NCBI GenBank assembly: GCA_030622775.1
Contig: JAUXFS010000157.1
Location: 1 to 5,560 of the forward strand
Origin: Rhodospirillales bacterium
GTDB taxonomy: Bacteria > Pseudomonadota > Alphaproteobacteria > Rhodospirillales > Defluviicoccaceae
Length of the DNA: 5,560 bases
Direction: 5' to 3'
Shown here: in pieces, positions 5,368-5,560 of the stretch
Layout of the letters: every line of letters starts with the position of its first letter
Numbering within the stretch: position 1 is the first letter of the stretch
Position numbers and translations under genes: made by a program
Notes under the pieces: generated by a model
Database searches by the model: none
What the model saw: only the letters and a program-made list of their open reading frames with translations
What the model was told of the DNA's origin: nothing

Positions 5368-5560
5368 CGAGTTCGAATGGGGGCCATGCCAGGAAACGCG
5401 CCGAAGGCGATGCTGGAGCATCGTCGAGAAGCGTTGACGCCGCGGGGCTCCCATTCCAACTCGCCCTTCGGGAGCCTTGTGTTCGCGCCCCGGAGCGTCG
5501 AGCCGCCCTTGTGATGCTCCAGCATCACGGCGGCCATCTCTCCTGCCGGAGGCACGAACA
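5347..5560. mobile_element. MITE-like dispersed repeat, right copy (3' end cut by the window)
   Basis: This copy has the left tip (5347-5367), a unique-looking stretch 5368-5393, and then 167 bases matching 1-167. The same hairpins occur: 5511-5528 (GTGATGCT-cc-AGCATCAC) and 5408-5423. An extra stem here, GGCTCCC (5446-5452) with GGGAGCC (5470-5476), is degenerate in the left copy, though one of its pairs has changed T-A to C-G and stays paired. Joining the two partial copies predicts an element of about 242 bp. A 63-codon frame on the minus strand (5555-5364) lies almost wholly inside the repeat and is broken by a stop in the other copy, so it is not a gene. The element supplies all visible sequence upstream of the sulfotransferase. 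Confidence 0.7.

Noticed and set aside
5347..5380. Outward promoter in the repeat driving the sulfotransferase
   Set aside because: The AT-rich tip has -10-like strings, but no -35/-10 pair with proper spacing stands out, so I do not annotate it.
5364..5555. 63-codon minus-strand frame inside the right repeat copy
   Set aside because: It lies almost wholly in the repeat, and the left copy has a TAG at the matching place (complement of 73-75), so the frame is not maintained.

Overview
The window looks like chromosomal DNA from a GC-rich alphaproteobacterium. A Rhodospirillales-type source is my guess from the ArgD protein and the base composition; nothing here proves it. All four genes I can support lie on the minus strand, so transcription runs from high to low coordinates. 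In that order they are a PAPS-type sulfotransferase (5347-4247), a membrane-anchored SGNH/GDSL-fold protein (4106-2997), a membrane-anchored arylsulfotransferase-like beta-propeller (2873-1596), and acetylornithine aminotransferase argD (1389-208).

The first three genes read as one accessory operon. The gaps between them are 140 and 123 bp, and a convincing rho-independent terminator (1578-1551) follows the third gene. argD then starts a new transcription unit. It has a near-consensus promoter (TTGACA, 17 bp, TTAAAT; 1480-1452), a 14-bp palindrome overlapping the -35 box, a strong 10-bp leader hairpin (1433-1411), and a strong Shine-Dalgarno before a GTG start. The accessory genes are clearly less GC-rich than argD: the 60-base line at 601 inside argD has 9 A/T, and the line at 2281 inside the propeller gene has 28 A/T. 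This fits acquisition or exchange of the trio next to a housekeeping gene.

The trio pairs a likely cytoplasmic PAPS-dependent sulfotransferase with two proteins anchored by an N-terminal helix and probably facing the periplasm. A role in sulfating and remodelling a surface glycan, lipid or secreted metabolite is a reasonable hypothesis. No substrate can be read from the sequence.

The window is bracketed by two partial copies of one dispersed element in the same orientation. Over 167 aligned bases there are 14 mismatches and no gaps. The right end of the left copy (175-195) and the left end of the right copy (5347-5367) are inverted matches at 20 of 21 bases. The simplest reading is a MITE of about 242 bp with 21-bp terminal inverted repeats, TA at its tips and several internal hairpins. 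One copy lies 12 bp after the argD stop codon. The other abuts the sulfotransferase ATG and supplies all the sequence upstream of it. I do not recognise this element as a named family.
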